Assembly: GCF_008121495.1 (NCBI RefSeq)
Contig: NZ_CP043051.1
Span: 744,001 to 808,000 of the forward strand
DNA: 64,000 bases
Reading direction: 5' to 3'
Origin: Mediterraneibacter gnavus ATCC 29149
Lineage (GTDB): Bacteria; Bacillota; Clostridia; Lachnospirales; Lachnospiraceae
The notes beneath the pieces are model-generated. The model had not been told where the DNA came from. It ran no database searches and was given only the letters and a program-made list of their open reading frames with translations. Of this stretch, positions 8,566 to 18,479 are shown piece by piece. The stretch's first letter is position 1. Every line of letters begins with the position of its first letter. The translations under genes and the position numbers were made by a program.

Positions 8566-9906
8566 TCACAATAGGTTTACCACAATCCGGTCAATGCCTT
8601 GTCTGACAGATTGATTCAGATACTCCATCTCTTCCAGACTCGTTCTGTCATATCCAAACAGTGTGTTATACTTTCCAAACATCTCCAGATGCCTGGGATA
8701 TAAAAATACCAATCCCCTGCAGTATCCGGGGCACTGTTCTACAGATTTCTGTCTGCCACGGTCTCCACATGCGCACTTCGCATACAGTGTACAAAACTGT
8801 GCTGTATTGGTCTGAAAAAACGGTAGATGCAGGCTATGTTTTCCTTTTGGAATCACGATTTCATGTCCGCAGGCTTCCAGTTCATACCGCTCAATCTGGT
8901 TCTCTTTTAAATATTGCTGATAAAATTCACTGTTTAAATTGGTCTCCTGAAAGCACTTTGTTTCCTCTTTCAGATAACGGGACCGATTGTCCTTTTTGTA
9001 CCGGTTCAAAAGAATACCCAGATTCAGTTTCACACAGTTTTGTGTTTCCTGTTTCCATTTACGGATCAGATGTGCGGTGCCCCAGTCATTTACTGCAATC
9101 TCATTCGGCATATATTCTTTTCTCTGTTCCAGAAATTTCAGCAATTCTCTGATTGAATCTATCTGACTCTCTTTGATCCACGAAAATGTCAGTGTCACTG
9201 AAATTCCTTCAATTTTTGCCTTTTCCAACATGGCATGTAATATGTCATTCTCCGGAAATAAATGAGGACAAAACGTATTGCCTATATAAACACGTTCCAC
9301 CGGTTTCTTCGCAATCGGATGTTCCTGCAAGCCCCATTTTTTCCAGTATTTTTCTGCAAATGTTTCCATCGGTTCCCTTAGCCACGCTTCATATAACTGC
9401 GGAGTATCCAACTCCAGAGCCAGCTCTACATTTTCACACAGCTTCTGCCCTTTTGCTTTCTCTGCTGCCTCCTGAAACCACTCCTCTTTCTGCTCTTCCA
9501 GAGATTCTGCATAGTCTTCATCCAGATGAACAGGGTAATCCGTGTATGCTGCCGCGACTTCCCCGTCTTCCCCTGTCATTTTCAAAGAAATATACTTCCA
9601 ATAATCAGCAAGTAATTGACGCACATATTTTTGATAGTCTTTGTCTTCTGTCAATACCGTATATTCTGTAAAAAATCGGCTCTCCTCCATTTTTTTCATC
9701 CGGTCTGCAGGAATCAGAAGCTTCTTATAGCACCCTCCATTTTGCGAAAAAAACTGCAGCCAGATTTCATGGATTTTCTCAGCCTGATTTGCCATCCGAA
9801 ATACAAATCCGTTTTCTCCCAGCTGTGTGATGCGCACTTCCTGTCCATCGACAATTCCTGATAACAGACCATAGGGAATCATGGAAACTGCATTTTTAAT
9901 CTGCAT
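8566..9906 (-). CDS. U32-associated protein of unknown function
   Basis: I do not recognise a named family with certainty. The 446-residue protein is encoded directly upstream of the U32 gene in the same operon. Its second half has a TIM-barrel-like pattern similar to U32 proteins (the VYIGNTFCPHLFPEN segment, the strand-like NEIAVNDWGTAHL, then VKLNLGILLNRYKKDNRSRYLK). A cysteine group near the C-terminus (YAKCACGDRGRQKSVEQCPGYC split by short spacers) suggests metal binding. The ATG at 9906 is chosen because GGGAGG lies 7 nt upstream; the upstream TTG at 9921 is poorer. It probably works with the neighbouring U32 protein, but that is inference from gene order. Confidence 0.55.
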   Translation of the reverse strand: MQIKNAVSMIPYGLLSGIVDGQEVRITQLGENGFVFRMANQAEKIHEIWLQFFSQNGGCYKKLLIPADRMKKMEESRFFTEYTVLTEDKDYQKYVRQLLADYWKYISLKMTGEDGEVAAAYTDYPVHLDEDYAESLEEQKEEWFQEAAEKAKGQKLCENVELALELDTPQLYEAWLREPMETFAEKYWKKWGLQEHPIAKKPVERVYIGNTFCPHLFPENDILHAMLEKAKIEGISVTLTFSWIKESQIDSIRELLKFLEQRKEYMPNEIAVNDWGTAHLIRKWKQETQNCVKLNLGILLNRYKKDNRSRYLKEETKCFQETNLNSEFYQQYLKENQIERYELEACGHEIVIPKGKHSLHLPFFQTNTAQFCTLYAKCACGDRGRQKSVEQCPGYCRGLVFLYPRHLEMFGKYNTLFGYDRTSLEEMEYLNQSVRQGIDRIVVNLL

Positions 9907-10136
9907 TCTGTGTCCTCCCAAACCTTATTCTTAGTATAATGTTACTTTAGCCGATTCCACTTCTATTTTCAATCATTTTGTACAGTTTTCTCATCTGAAA
10001 TAGCCTTTTTCTGCCTGTCAGCAGACTACAATTTTACATTGACTTTATTCCGGCAACAGGACTTACAATCAACATAAGATAAAGAGTTCCTGGCTATACT
10101 ATGGAACATAATGTTTCAAAGAAAGGATATGATTTT

Positions 10137-11219
10137 ATGGACAGAAAAATAAGAATCGCACAATACGGATGCGGAAAAATGAGTCACTATCTGATGCGAT
10201 ATGTTTTAGAAAAAGGCGGAGAACTGGTGGCTGCCTTTGACATGAATCCTGCAATGATCGGTACGGATATCGGCACTCATCTTGGAATGGAAAAACTTGG
10301 CATAACGATCAGCGATGCTAAAGATGCTTCTGAAATTTTAAGCAAAGAAAAACCAGATGTATGCATTATCGCAACCCGCTCCACTATGGCCGAATTAAAA
10401 GAAGCATTTTCTGTATGTGCACAAAACGGAATCAACGCGATTTCTACCTGCGAAGAGGCACTCTATCCGTGGAACTCTTCAAAAGAAATTACAGAAGAAC
10501 TGGATGCACTTGCCAAAGCCAACAACTGTACATTGTGCGGAAGCGGATACCCGGATATGTACTGGGGTTCTCTGATCACAACTCTGGCAGGATCTATGCA
10601 TCGCATTACAAAAATCTGCGGAAGCAGCAGCTATAATGTGGAAGACTATGGAATTGCTCTTGCAGAGGGCCATGGCGCCGGATTAAATATCGAAGATTTC
10701 GAACGCCAGATCGGAGCATATAATAATCTGGATTATCACCAGACCTTGCAGGCAATTGATGAGGGCATCGTCGTTCCATCTTATATGTGGAATCAGAACG
10801 GATGGCTCTGCAGCCAGCTCGGTCTTCACATTACTTCACAGACACAAAAATGTGTACCGATCACGCACGACGGAGATTTGTACTCCAGTACGCTGAATAT
10901 GACGGTAAAAGCAGGGGATGCTACCGGAATGTCCGCCATCGTTACAACAGAAACAGAAGAAGGAATCACACTGGAAACACAATGTCTCGGTTATGTCTAT
11001 GGTCCTGAGGATTTTGATAAAAATGAATGGAGCTTCCACGGTGAACCGGATACAACGGTGATCGTAAATCGCCCGGCAACGGTGGAATTAACCTGCGCCA
11101 CACTGGTCAACCGCATTCCAATGTTGATCGATGCTCCTGCCGGATATATTACAACGGAAAAAATGCCGGTCAACCACTATCTCACAAAATCCATGCATGA
11201 ATATGTAACCGGAAAATAA
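10137..11219 (+). CDS. NAD(P)-dependent amine dehydrogenase-like oxidoreductase
   Basis: The 360-residue protein resembles dihydrodipicolinate-reductase-like enzymes such as 2,4-diaminopentanoate dehydrogenase. It opens with a Rossmann strand and nucleotide loop (IRIAQYGCGKMSHYL), followed by AAFDMNPAMIGTDIG, CIIATRSTMAEL near residue 85, and a catalytic-domain block CGSGYPDMYWGSL. Such enzymes oxidise or form amines at the carbon next to a carboxylate, using NAD or NADP. The start at 10137 follows AAAGGA by about 9 nt; an upstream ATG at 10101 has no ribosome site. A possible promoter, TTGACT then TACAAT after 19 bases, lies near 10040-10070. The gene converges with the LysR regulator. The true substrate is not evident. 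Confidence 0.65.
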   Translation: MDRKIRIAQYGCGKMSHYLMRYVLEKGGELVAAFDMNPAMIGTDIGTHLGMEKLGITISDAKDASEILSKEKPDVCIIATRSTMAELKEAFSVCAQNGINAISTCEEALYPWNSSKEITEELDALAKANNCTLCGSGYPDMYWGSLITTLAGSMHRITKICGSSSYNVEDYGIALAEGHGAGLNIEDFERQIGAYNNLDYHQTLQAIDEGIVVPSYMWNQNGWLCSQLGLHITSQTQKCVPITHDGDLYSSTLNMTVKAGDATGMSAIVTTETEEGITLETQCLGYVYGPEDFDKNEWSFHGEPDTTVIVNRPATVELTCATLVNRIPMLIDAPAGYITTEKMPVNHYLTKSMHEYVTGK

Positions 11220-11221
11220 TT

Positions 11222-12136
11222 TTATGTGCTTGCACAGCCCGCTTTTTCACGAAATCCGGGCTGTGCAAGCACAAGATCCAGAAACGCTTTCATCTGTGGT
11301 GTCATCCATTTGTTCTTGTGATACAAAAGCTGATGGTACATCTTCACTCCCGGCAAATCCGTCCGTATCTCGAAAAGGACACCTTTTTCTATTTCTTCTT
11401 TCACAGTAAATTCCGGCAAAAATGATATCCCCATCCCCCGCTTTAGCAGATTGATAATCGTTTCTGTATTGCCGATCTCCAAAACCGGTACAATCTCAAT
11501 CTCTTTTTCTGCCAGCATCTGCTCCAGTTCATATCGATAGGCGGCTCCTGTTTCCGTGAGAAGAAATGCCGCTTTTGCAAGATGCTGTATCAGATGAATA
11601 TTACTTTTTTGTGCAAATACCCTGTCTGATGTCACAAAAATCGTATCTTCTACTCTTTCTGCCGCACACATCCACTGTGAACTGTAAATTTTCTTATCCA
11701 GCGTGAAGATCAGATCAATCTCATCACTTTTCGCCAGATCCATCAAATTTTCTGTAGCTCCGGACTTAATGATCACTTCAACTTCCGGATACAGTCTGTG
11801 ATATTGAAGCAAAAGTTCCGGAAGCAGTGCCGTACAGGTAGATTCCACGCCGCCGATCTTCAATGTTCCTCTTGTCGTATGCTCTTCCCCGGCAAATGTC
11901 AATGCTTCATTTGTCACACGCATGATCTCACTTGCATAGCCAATAAACTCCTGCCCTTTTTCCGTCAGATATACACGCTTTCCAATCCGCTCAAACAGCT
12001 GTGTTCCCAGCTCTTTTTCCAACTGCTGTATCTGAATGGTCACTGCGGACTGGGAGTACCCCAGCTGCTCTGCTGCTTTGGAAAAATTCTGGGTGCCTGC
12101 CACTTTTAGAAACGTCAAAATATTTCTGATTTCCAT
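11222..12136 (-). CDS. LysR family transcriptional regulator
   Basis: This 304-residue protein is a LysR-type regulator. Its N-terminal winged helix-turn-helix (FLKVAGTQNFSKAAEQLGYS, then QSAVTIQIQQLEKELGTQLF) is textbook, and residues 90-300 form the periplasmic-binding-protein-like effector domain. It is divergent from the tryptophan decarboxylase gene with 88-124 nt between them, and a perfect 16-bp palindrome lies in that gap, so it is the likely regulator of the decarboxylase and of itself. The ligand may be an aromatic amino acid or an amine, but this is inference. The last 16 codons fold into a strong hairpin that doubles as the transcript terminator. Confidence 0.9.
   Translation of the reverse strand: MEIRNILTFLKVAGTQNFSKAAEQLGYSQSAVTIQIQQLEKELGTQLFERIGKRVYLTEKGQEFIGYASEIMRVTNEALTFAGEEHTTRGTLKIGGVESTCTALLPELLLQYHRLYPEVEVIIKSGATENLMDLAKSDEIDLIFTLDKKIYSSQWMCAAERVEDTIFVTSDRVFAQKSNIHLIQHLAKAAFLLTETGAAYRYELEQMLAEKEIEIVPVLEIGNTETIINLLKRGMGISFLPEFTVKEEIEKGVLFEIRTDLPGVKMYHQLLYHKNKWMTPQMKAFLDLVLAQPGFREKAGCAST
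11225..11273 (-). terminator. Terminator embedded in the end of the lysR coding region
   Basis: TGTGCTTGCACAGCCCG and CGGGCTGTGCAAGCACA make a perfect 17-bp stem. Read leftwards it ends directly before the TAA stop, which is followed by a U-rich stretch (TAAAATTATTTT). It also lies just downstream of the convergent oxidoreductase gene, so it may block transcription from both sides. Confidence 0.75.
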
Positions 12137-12185
12137 CCGTCTCTCCTCATTAACATTTTTAATATATTATATGAAATCTATGAAT

Positions 12186-12201
12186 TTTACATATATGTAA
12201 A
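12186..12201. promoter_or_regulatory. Perfect palindrome between lysR and tryptophan decarboxylase
   Basis: TTTACATATATGTAAA is a perfect 16-bp palindrome in the divergent intergenic region. It contains the T-N11-A layout of LysR-type operators, so it is the best candidate for the binding site of the adjacent LysR protein. Being A/T-rich, it could also occur by chance or form part of a promoter. Confidence 0.5.
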
Positions 12202-12260
12202 TTTAGTGTAGACTATCAAACGAAATGAGTCAAGTAATTAAGAAAAAGAGGAATACCTTT

Positions 12261-13697
12261 ATGATCGGAACCGAATATATTTTAAACAGTACCCAGTTGG
12301 AAGAGGCCATCAAATCATTTGTGCATGATTTTTGTGCAGAAAAACACGAGATCCACGATCAGCCTGTTGTTGTTGAAGCAAAGGAACATCAGGAGGACAA
12401 AATCAAACAGATCAAAATCCCGGAAAAAGGACGCCCGGTAAACGAAGTTGTCTCTGAAATGATGAACGAAGTGTACCGCTACCGCGGAGATGCCAACCAT
12501 CCACGTTTTTTCAGCTTCGTTCCGGGACCGGCTTCTTCGGTTTCCTGGCTGGGAGATATCATGACATCTGCTTACAACATTCATGCCGGCGGAAGCAAAC
12601 TTGCCCCCATGGTCAACTGTATTGAACAGGAAGTGTTAAAATGGCTGGCAAAACAGGTCGGATTTACCGAGAATCCCGGAGGTGTCTTTGTAAGCGGAGG
12701 GTCTATGGCAAACATCACCGCTCTGACTGCCGCCCGGGACAATAAGCTAACAGATATCAATCTCCATCTGGGAACAGCTTATATTTCGGATCAGACACAC
12801 AGCTCCGTCGCAAAAGGACTGCGCATCATCGGAATCACGGACAGCCGGATCCGCAGAATTCCGACAAACTCCCATTTCCAGATGGATACGACAAAACTGG
12901 AAGAAGCCATTGAAACAGACAAAAAATCCGGCTATATCCCGTTTGTTGTCATTGGTACCGCGGGAACCACGAACACCGGAAGTATAGATCCACTTACAGA
13001 GATTTCCGCACTTTGTAAAAAACATGATATGTGGTTTCACATTGACGGGGCTTACGGTGCTTCTGTACTGTTAAGCCCGAAATACAAGTCTCTGTTAACT
13101 GGAACCGGGCTTGCTGACAGTATCAGCTGGGATGCACACAAATGGCTCTTCCAGACGTACGGATGTGCTATGGTTCTTGTAAAAGATATCCGTAACCTGT
13201 TCCACAGCTTCCATGTAAATCCAGAGTATTTAAAAGATCTGGAAAATGACATCGACAATGTCAATACATGGGATATCGGAATGGAGCTGACCCGCCCTGC
13301 CCGCGGCTTAAAACTATGGCTGACTCTGCAGGTGCTCGGAAGTGATCTGATCGGATCTGCCATTGAGCATGGATTCCAGCTGGCAGTCTGGGCCGAAGAA
13401 GCTCTGAATCCAAAAAAAGACTGGGAGATCGTCTCCCCTGCACAGATGGCAATGATCAACTTCCGCTATGCCCCAAAAGATCTGACAAAGGAAGAACAGG
13501 ACATTTTGAATGAAAAGATCTCCCATCGGATCCTCGAAAGCGGTTATGCAGCGATATTTACTACTGTTCTCAATGGAAAGACCGTACTTCGAATCTGCGC
13601 GATCCATCCGGAAGCAACACAGGAAGATATGCAGCATACGATCGATCTGTTGGATCAGTATGGTCGTGAAATTTATACGGAAATGAAAAAAGCTTAA
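12261..13697 (+). CDS. Tryptophan/aromatic-L-amino-acid decarboxylase
   Basis: A pyridoxal-phosphate group II decarboxylase that converts tryptophan to tryptamine, probably also acting on other aromatic amino acids. From memory it is the R. gnavus enzyme RUMGNA_01526, of known structure. Counting from an ATG at 12225 (490 residues), the cofactor lysine is K306 in SWDAHKWLF, the stacking histidine is H192 in DQTHSSV, and the aspartate that pairs with the pyridine nitrogen is D274 in FHIDGAYG. I place the start at 12261 because AAGAGGA lies 8 nt before that ATG while the ATG at 12225 has no ribosome site; the published protein may use the longer form. It is divergent from a LysR regulator and ends at a strong terminator. 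Microbial tryptamine acts on gut motility in the host (established for this enzyme type). Confidence 0.93.
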   Translation: MIGTEYILNSTQLEEAIKSFVHDFCAEKHEIHDQPVVVEAKEHQEDKIKQIKIPEKGRPVNEVVSEMMNEVYRYRGDANHPRFFSFVPGPASSVSWLGDIMTSAYNIHAGGSKLAPMVNCIEQEVLKWLAKQVGFTENPGGVFVSGGSMANITALTAARDNKLTDINLHLGTAYISDQTHSSVAKGLRIIGITDSRIRRIPTNSHFQMDTTKLEEAIETDKKSGYIPFVVIGTAGTTNTGSIDPLTEISALCKKHDMWFHIDGAYGASVLLSPKYKSLLTGTGLADSISWDAHKWLFQTYGCAMVLVKDIRNLFHSFHVNPEYLKDLENDIDNVNTWDIGMELTRPARGLKLWLTLQVLGSDLIGSAIEHGFQLAVWAEEALNPKKDWEIVSPAQMAMINFRYAPKDLTKEEQDILNEKISHRILESGYAAIFTTVLNGKTVLRICAIHPEATQEDMQHTIDLLDQYGREIYTEMKKA

Positions 13698-13700
13698 TTT

Positions 13701-13750
13701 AAAAAACCATGGAAGTGACGGGAACTTATCCCGTTTTCCATGGTTTTTTC
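13701..13750. terminator. Bidirectional terminator between convergent genes
   Basis: AAAAAACCATGGAA and TTCCATGGTTTTTT enclose a second pairing, ACGGGA/TCCCGT, to give a long stem with a small loop. T-runs occur on both sides. It separates the decarboxylase from the convergent asparagine synthase, whose stop codon lies immediately after it. Confidence 0.9.
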
Positions 13751-15289
13751 TTATCTCTTCACAAAGTATTCCTCATACCATACAAGGAATGTATAAATTG
13801 TCCACACTTTTCTCCAGTTATCCGAGTTTCCTCCGATATAATCCTCAAAAATCGCATTGATCTCATCCAGATTGAAGAATTTGGCTGCCATCTCGCTGTG
13901 GAACTTGTCACGCACATCCTGATTGTATCGCTCATCCGCCATCCAGATACGGATCGGCACAATAAATCCAAGTTTCTTGCGGAATGCAATTTCTTCCGGA
14001 AGCACTTTTGCTGCCGCTGTACGGAATGCGACTTTGTTCTGCTCCTCGTTGACTTTATATCTGGACGGCATTCTGGATGCAATGCTGAAAATTCTGGTAT
14101 CAGTCAGAGGCATCCGAACTTCCAGTCCTGCTGCCCGGCTCATCTTATCCACGTTCAGATAAATATCTCCTTCCAGCCAGATCTGAATATCTACATTGGA
14201 CATCTTACTAAGTGGATCCAATCCTTCCATCTCCTCATAAATACTTCTTACGAGTTCGATTGGAAGCACATCGGGATCATAATGTTTCAAGATTTTCTGC
14301 TTTTCATCCTCTTTCATGATGTTCGTATTTCCGACATAGAAATTCTTCAGATTCTCGCCGTAGCGTTCTGCATTTCGATACATATTGTATCCACCGAAGA
14401 ATTCATCCGCACCTTCTCCGGAATAACAGATCTTTGTATGCTTTGCAGTCTCTCTGCATCCAAGTGCGAATACAATTGCCGAGGCATCTCCAAGCGGCTG
14501 TTCCATGTTGTACATTACATCCGGCACAATACCAAAATATTCCTCCGGTGTGATCACACAACGCTGGCTCTCTCTTCCAAGAAGCTCTGCTGTCTGTCTT
14601 GCAAGTCCGGATTCGTCAAATCGCTCTTCTTCATATCCGCAAGAATCTGTTTTCTGCACATCTGACATTGCCAGAACATACGAAGAATCTACCCCGCCTG
14701 ACAAGAACGATTCTGCATACTCACTCTCTTCTTTCACTTCCGGCATAATCTCTGTCAGTGTGTTGTGAATCTCATCAGCCCAGTCTTCTAATGTTTTAGT
14801 CTCATCCGGGTGGAATTCCGGCTTCCAGTAACGGGTGATCGCAAGTTTTCCGTCTTTCCAGATCAGATACCGTCCCGGAAGAAGCTTTTTGACACCTTTA
14901 AAAAATGTCATCTCTCCTGCAACATAGGTAAGGCTTAAATATAACTGCAGCATCTCTTCGTTTAATTCTTTTACAAACCCCGGCTGCTCCATGATCTGAC
15001 GGATGGTTGTCCCATATAATAATTCACCATCTGCTGTCTCATAATAATAAAACGGCTTTGTTCCGAACTGATCTCTCAAACAGAATAATTCCTGTTTCTC
15101 ATCATCCCACAAGGCAAAGGCAAACATCCCATGCATATGGTCTGCCATTTCATTTCCCCATGTCTCATATGCTTTGATGAGAATCTGTGCTTCTCTGTCC
15201 TCTCTGGATAAAGAATGATCGATCCCCAGTCGTTCGCAAAGTGCTGACCAGTTTCGAATGTGTCCGCTGTATTCTTTCACGTTTATCAT
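13751..15289 (-). CDS. Asparagine synthase-like protein without the glutaminase nucleophile
   Basis: The 512-residue protein matches AsnB from about the middle of the glutaminase domain onward (HMHGMFAFALWDDEKQEL, RDQFGTKPFYYYE). The complete synthetase domain follows, with its ATP pyrophosphatase loop SGGVDSS near residue 195 and later SGEGADEFFGGY. Normal AsnB starts with a catalytic Cys after the initiator Met and about 70 further residues; these are absent, and the protein opens instead with MINVKEYSGHIRNW. AAGAGGG lies 8 nt before the ATG and the upstream DNA has no lost N-terminus in frame, so this is a natural short form rather than recent damage. It should be unable to use glutamine and may use ammonia or amidate another substrate. 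A role in peptide or natural-product modification is possible, but no such genes are adjacent. Confidence 0.75.
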   Translation of the reverse strand: MINVKEYSGHIRNWSALCERLGIDHSLSREDREAQILIKAYETWGNEMADHMHGMFAFALWDDEKQELFCLRDQFGTKPFYYYETADGELLYGTTIRQIMEQPGFVKELNEEMLQLYLSLTYVAGEMTFFKGVKKLLPGRYLIWKDGKLAITRYWKPEFHPDETKTLEDWADEIHNTLTEIMPEVKEESEYAESFLSGGVDSSYVLAMSDVQKTDSCGYEEERFDESGLARQTAELLGRESQRCVITPEEYFGIVPDVMYNMEQPLGDASAIVFALGCRETAKHTKICYSGEGADEFFGGYNMYRNAERYGENLKNFYVGNTNIMKEDEKQKILKHYDPDVLPIELVRSIYEEMEGLDPLSKMSNVDIQIWLEGDIYLNVDKMSRAAGLEVRMPLTDTRIFSIASRMPSRYKVNEEQNKVAFRTAAAKVLPEEIAFRKKLGFIVPIRIWMADERYNQDVRDKFHSEMAAKFFNLDEINAIFEDYIGGNSDNWRKVWTIYTFLVWYEEYFVKR

Positions 15290-15329
15290 GTGTATACCCT
15301 CTTTTCTTATAATTTCAATAAGAATATTC

Positions 15330-15349
15330 GATCGGCCGGTATGCCGATC
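15330..15349 (-). promoter_or_regulatory. Hairpin in the leader of the asparagine synthase-like gene
   Basis: GATCGGC and GCCGATC pair around a 6-base loop about 40 nt upstream of the start codon. It may be an operator or a small leader hairpin; nothing further identifies it. The 15290-15524 gap holds no gene. Confidence 0.3.
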
Positions 15350-15524
15350 CTGATTTTCTGGTTCCTGTTTAGTTTACCACGATATGAGCGATTCAGCTAT
15401 GATTTTTTGCTGAAACTTTACATTGCTAATATCTTCTTTTATATCCCTTATCGGACAAAGTTCGCCCGCCGAAGGCCTGTGTTGAGGGATGCCCGGATGG
15501 ATATACACTTTGGAACATATTTTA

Positions 15525-15941
15525 TTAAATTACCTTATTTTCAAAATAGCATTCCGATAAATACGATGGATTTTCATAATACATACTGCTATTATAATCA
15601 TCAATTTTAGGACTGATAAATGAATTGTACACCTCTATCAAAGCATCTATTGTTTCAATCCCGCTCTTTTTCGCAACTTCTTTTATCAGCCTTTTATATA
15701 CTTTTCCTATATCCCAATGAGACGGAATCGAATAACTACAATCTTTCACATTATCAAAATTTCCCGATTCAATATCGGCTTCTCTAATAAAATCATCGCT
15801 CACTCGCTCTATATTGTCACTATGATACACATCAGCCAAATCATAAATTTTTTCAAGTCTTTTTTTCCCCAAAGCATTCACAACATCCGCTCTTGTATTC
15901 CGGGTTTTACGCGCAATGTAGTCAATTATTTTCCACAGCAA
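15525..15941 (-). CDS. Small protein of unknown function, last gene of the Wadjet operon
   Basis: I do not recognise this 138-residue protein. It starts at a TTG (15941) inside the last codons of the SEC-C gene, a 16-nt overlap, with GGGAAGAAG a few bases upstream. The sequence is soluble and helix-rich, with a basic N-terminus ([19 protein letters not shown]) and a tyrosine-rich tail ([18 protein letters not shown]). There are no membrane segments. It is the sixth and last gene of the leftward operon that begins with the Wadjet core. Its position suggests a small accessory or regulatory partner, but its sequence shows no function. Confidence 0.5.
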   Translation of the reverse strand: MLWKIIDYIARKTRNTRADVVNALGKKRLEKIYDLADVYHSDNIERVSDDFIREADIESGNFDNVKDCSYSIPSHWDIGKVYKRLIKEVAKKSGIETIDALIEVYNSFISPKIDDYNSSMYYENPSYLSECYFENKVI

Positions 15942-17158
15942 TGCTTATACTTCTTCCCGCTTCCACATGGACATGGATCATTTCGCCCGATTTTTTTCTT
16001 CGTGACCTGATTTGATATTTCAGGCAGACCTATTTCACTTGGAATAATCTTTTCTTTGCCAAGTTCCCGGTCTGTAAATCCGCGATTACTCCATTTCCGG
16101 ACTGAATACACCCATTCACTGCAGTTTTCCACAAAATGATTTCCCCTTGTACGATTTGGGAATTCAACATATCGCTCAAACAAGAGATTCATAATTCCTG
16201 CAGCATTCAAATCTTCCTCTGCTACTCTATATTCCAACTCCAACATCAGATTGTCTGCCCGTGTCTTGTTTTTCATCAGATGTGTCAGATCTGCCAGAAT
16301 TTTCTTATAAAATGGATTTTTTACATCAACCAGATTCTCTGCATATAATTTTATCTCTTTTTGATTCGGAATATAGTATTCCTGACCTGATACCTGTCGT
16401 AAAAATTTCCTGTACTCTTTTTCATTTTCAAACTGCTCACTGATGATCCACTGTTCATCACACCAGAATGGACCGTCTGCACGTTCACACAGTATATCGA
16501 CTGTTTCCTTTAGTTTCTCCGGAAGCCACTCAAGCTCTTTTCTCTCTTCTTCTGATAAAGATGGATATTCAAGCATCTGGTTTAGTGCAATGTCCTCCAC
16601 CTTTGCTCTTTCTACAATCCCAAACAAATTTAAACACGCTCGCATGGAAAGGCGGACAGCGGCAATAAGACCAAGTATATTTTGCACCTTATCCGTCTCC
16701 AGATTTTTGATAGTAAACTCTCTGATCTCATCCGGAACAACAAACTGCACTCCATCCACATCACAGAACATAAATACCCAGCCTTTTTTGCAGTAGTTTT
16801 CTTCCAGAGCCAACATCTGCATCTGAGAAAGTGGATAACCATTCATCGTCCGCAGCATCGTTTCCATGTCAAACTTATCCAGATAAATAAATTCATTCTG
16901 AAACGAAGTTAAAATCAACTCCTGCACATACTTTTCTTTTTCTGCCCGCAATTTAGGAGCTTCCTCCTCCCAGGTTTCCAGAATTACATCCAGCAGAGAT
17001 TCCGGCGCCCGGCTTAGCATCTCGTTCAGATCCGTTGTCGTTTTCCCCTCTATCATAAAATTCGAAGTGAATGTTTCTGCCATTTGCTCAAATATATTTT
17101 CATCAATTCCCAGTGCGTCAAAAAAGTCCTGCATTTCACTTTGTTTCTGTAATTTCAT
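15926..17158 (-). CDS. SEC-C motif protein, Wadjet operon accessory
   Basis: The 410-residue protein ends in a clear SEC-C zinc-binding motif ([19 protein letters not shown]), like the zinc tail of SecA. The preceding 380 residues are acidic and helix-rich and match no family I can name. The ATG follows the jetD stop codon by one base, so it is in the same transcript and probably translationally coupled. SEC-C tails often attach proteins to the ribosome, SecB or nucleic acid, or form part of other defence-linked proteins. Here the tight linkage to a complete Wadjet cluster suggests an accessory role in that system, which is inference. The length and the intact zinc ligands argue for a functional gene. 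Confidence 0.7.
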   Translation of the reverse strand: MKLQKQSEMQDFFDALGIDENIFEQMAETFTSNFMIEGKTTTDLNEMLSRAPESLLDVILETWEEEAPKLRAEKEKYVQELILTSFQNEFIYLDKFDMETMLRTMNGYPLSQMQMLALEENYCKKGWVFMFCDVDGVQFVVPDEIREFTIKNLETDKVQNILGLIAAVRLSMRACLNLFGIVERAKVEDIALNQMLEYPSLSEEERKELEWLPEKLKETVDILCERADGPFWCDEQWIISEQFENEKEYRKFLRQVSGQEYYIPNQKEIKLYAENLVDVKNPFYKKILADLTHLMKNKTRADNLMLELEYRVAEEDLNAAGIMNLLFERYVEFPNRTRGNHFVENCSEWVYSVRKWSNRGFTDRELGKEKIIPSEIGLPEISNQVTKKKIGRNDPCPCGSGKKYKHCCGK

Positions 17159-17159
17159 C

Positions 17160-18479
17160 TCACTTCACACTCCTTGTGATCCACTCATTTTTTTCGGGTT
17201 CCAACATATCCAGCATCGCCTCCTGATACGCCGCTCTTTTTCTCTTCTGCATCTGCATTTTCACTTCCAGCAATTCCGGGAGATATACTTTCTCCAGTTT
17301 TTTCATTCTCACTTCGCTCAGATTTACATCCGACAGATATCTTTCATACCAGTCTGCCCGGTAATTCCAGAGACAGATACTTTCTCCATACCGTTCTTTC
17401 AATCTCTGCGCAATCAGAAGCCCCTCCGGATCAAAATCACCATGATAATAAAAACTATGATTTTCCTTTAGAAAATCCAGCAGAAGAAGTGTTGCAAGTC
17501 TTGGCTGTCCATTTCCGCAGATTGCTGCACAGTCCGGGTATTTTTTTACAAAAACAGAAAATACTGCCGGATTTTCAAAAAGATAAATTTTCTCTCTTTC
17601 TGCATGCACCCCTCCAAACGTCCCAATCGTTCGAAGCGTCAGGCGGACTGGTTCTCTTTCCTGAAAAAATCCTTCGATTCCTTTATGAAGATTTCCATTG
17701 TGTTTCCATGCTCGGATTCCATAGACAAGCGTATCATTTGACAGATCATCTTTTAAAATACCCGCCCTGTAAAAAATCTGGTTTTTTCTTTCCGCTTCTG
17801 ATAATTCTCTGTCTTTCGTTTCCTGCCAACAGGCAGAAAGAATGATAAAAAGCAATCTTTCCGCCACTGTGCTTGCGTCAAAATAATGAGGATCTCCTGT
17901 CAGCTTTGCCGCAAATACCGGTAAAAGTTCTTTTTCTTCCATTCGCGGAAGCTGTTTTACTGCCTCAAACACATATTTCAGAATTTCCCGCAGAATTTCC
18001 GGAGCACTGTTGTATTGCTGCTGCAAAATTTCATAGCCTGTTGTGTGCTCTTTCAACGTATTCTGAAGCCATCTTCCTCCTGTCGTGTCCTCATACCCAC
18101 TTTGGACTTCCGCAAAAAAGGCATCTCTTTCTTCCTGTTTCTTTCGCCTCTCTTCTTTTTTCACCGTCAGCTTTTTCCCAAAATAAGCATCCAGCAATTC
18201 CTCCAGAGAAATATCAGAAAACCTGCTTTTGGACAGACAGATTTCAAAAGCTTCCGCTGATATGGTAACAGACTGATTCTCGGTGTAATCCTTCTGCAAA
18301 AATCCGCCCAATTGGCTCTTATCCTGAAGGCTTAACCCGATCAATACCACTTTCCCGCCTATATGTCCGAGGCTCTCATATTTTCCTCTCATTTTTTGGA
18401 AGACTTTTTCATACACAGGGCGCTCACGAAAATACTGTAAACACTCCTGCATCAACTTCTGTTTCTCTTCTGCTTTCAC
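17160..18479 (-). CDS. jetD: Wadjet JetD-like Toprim nuclease (TIGR02679/DUF2399)
   Basis: The 439-residue protein belongs to the TIGR02679 family (DUF3323 plus DUF2399), the JetD part of Wadjet systems. The C-terminal half has the Toprim acidic motif in [18 protein letters not shown], after a hydrophobic strand and [12 protein letters not shown]. In characterised Wadjet systems JetD cuts circular plasmid DNA after loop extrusion by the JetABC complex. The start is the GTG at 18479, which overlaps the jetC stop as GTGA with AGGAG 8 nt upstream. The frame is open further upstream only because it overlaps jetC in another register. The acidic catalytic residues are present, so the nuclease should be active. 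The TIGR family is strong; the exact Wadjet type number is not asserted. Confidence 0.88.
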   Translation of the reverse strand: MKAEEKQKLMQECLQYFRERPVYEKVFQKMRGKYESLGHIGGKVVLIGLSLQDKSQLGGFLQKDYTENQSVTISAEAFEICLSKSRFSDISLEELLDAYFGKKLTVKKEERRKKQEERDAFFAEVQSGYEDTTGGRWLQNTLKEHTTGYEILQQQYNSAPEILREILKYVFEAVKQLPRMEEKELLPVFAAKLTGDPHYFDASTVAERLLFIILSACWQETKDRELSEAERKNQIFYRAGILKDDLSNDTLVYGIRAWKHNGNLHKGIEGFFQEREPVRLTLRTIGTFGGVHAEREKIYLFENPAVFSVFVKKYPDCAAICGNGQPRLATLLLLDFLKENHSFYYHGDFDPEGLLIAQRLKERYGESICLWNYRADWYERYLSDVNLSEVRMKKLEKVYLPELLEVKMQMQKRKRAAYQEAMLDMLEPEKNEWITRSVK

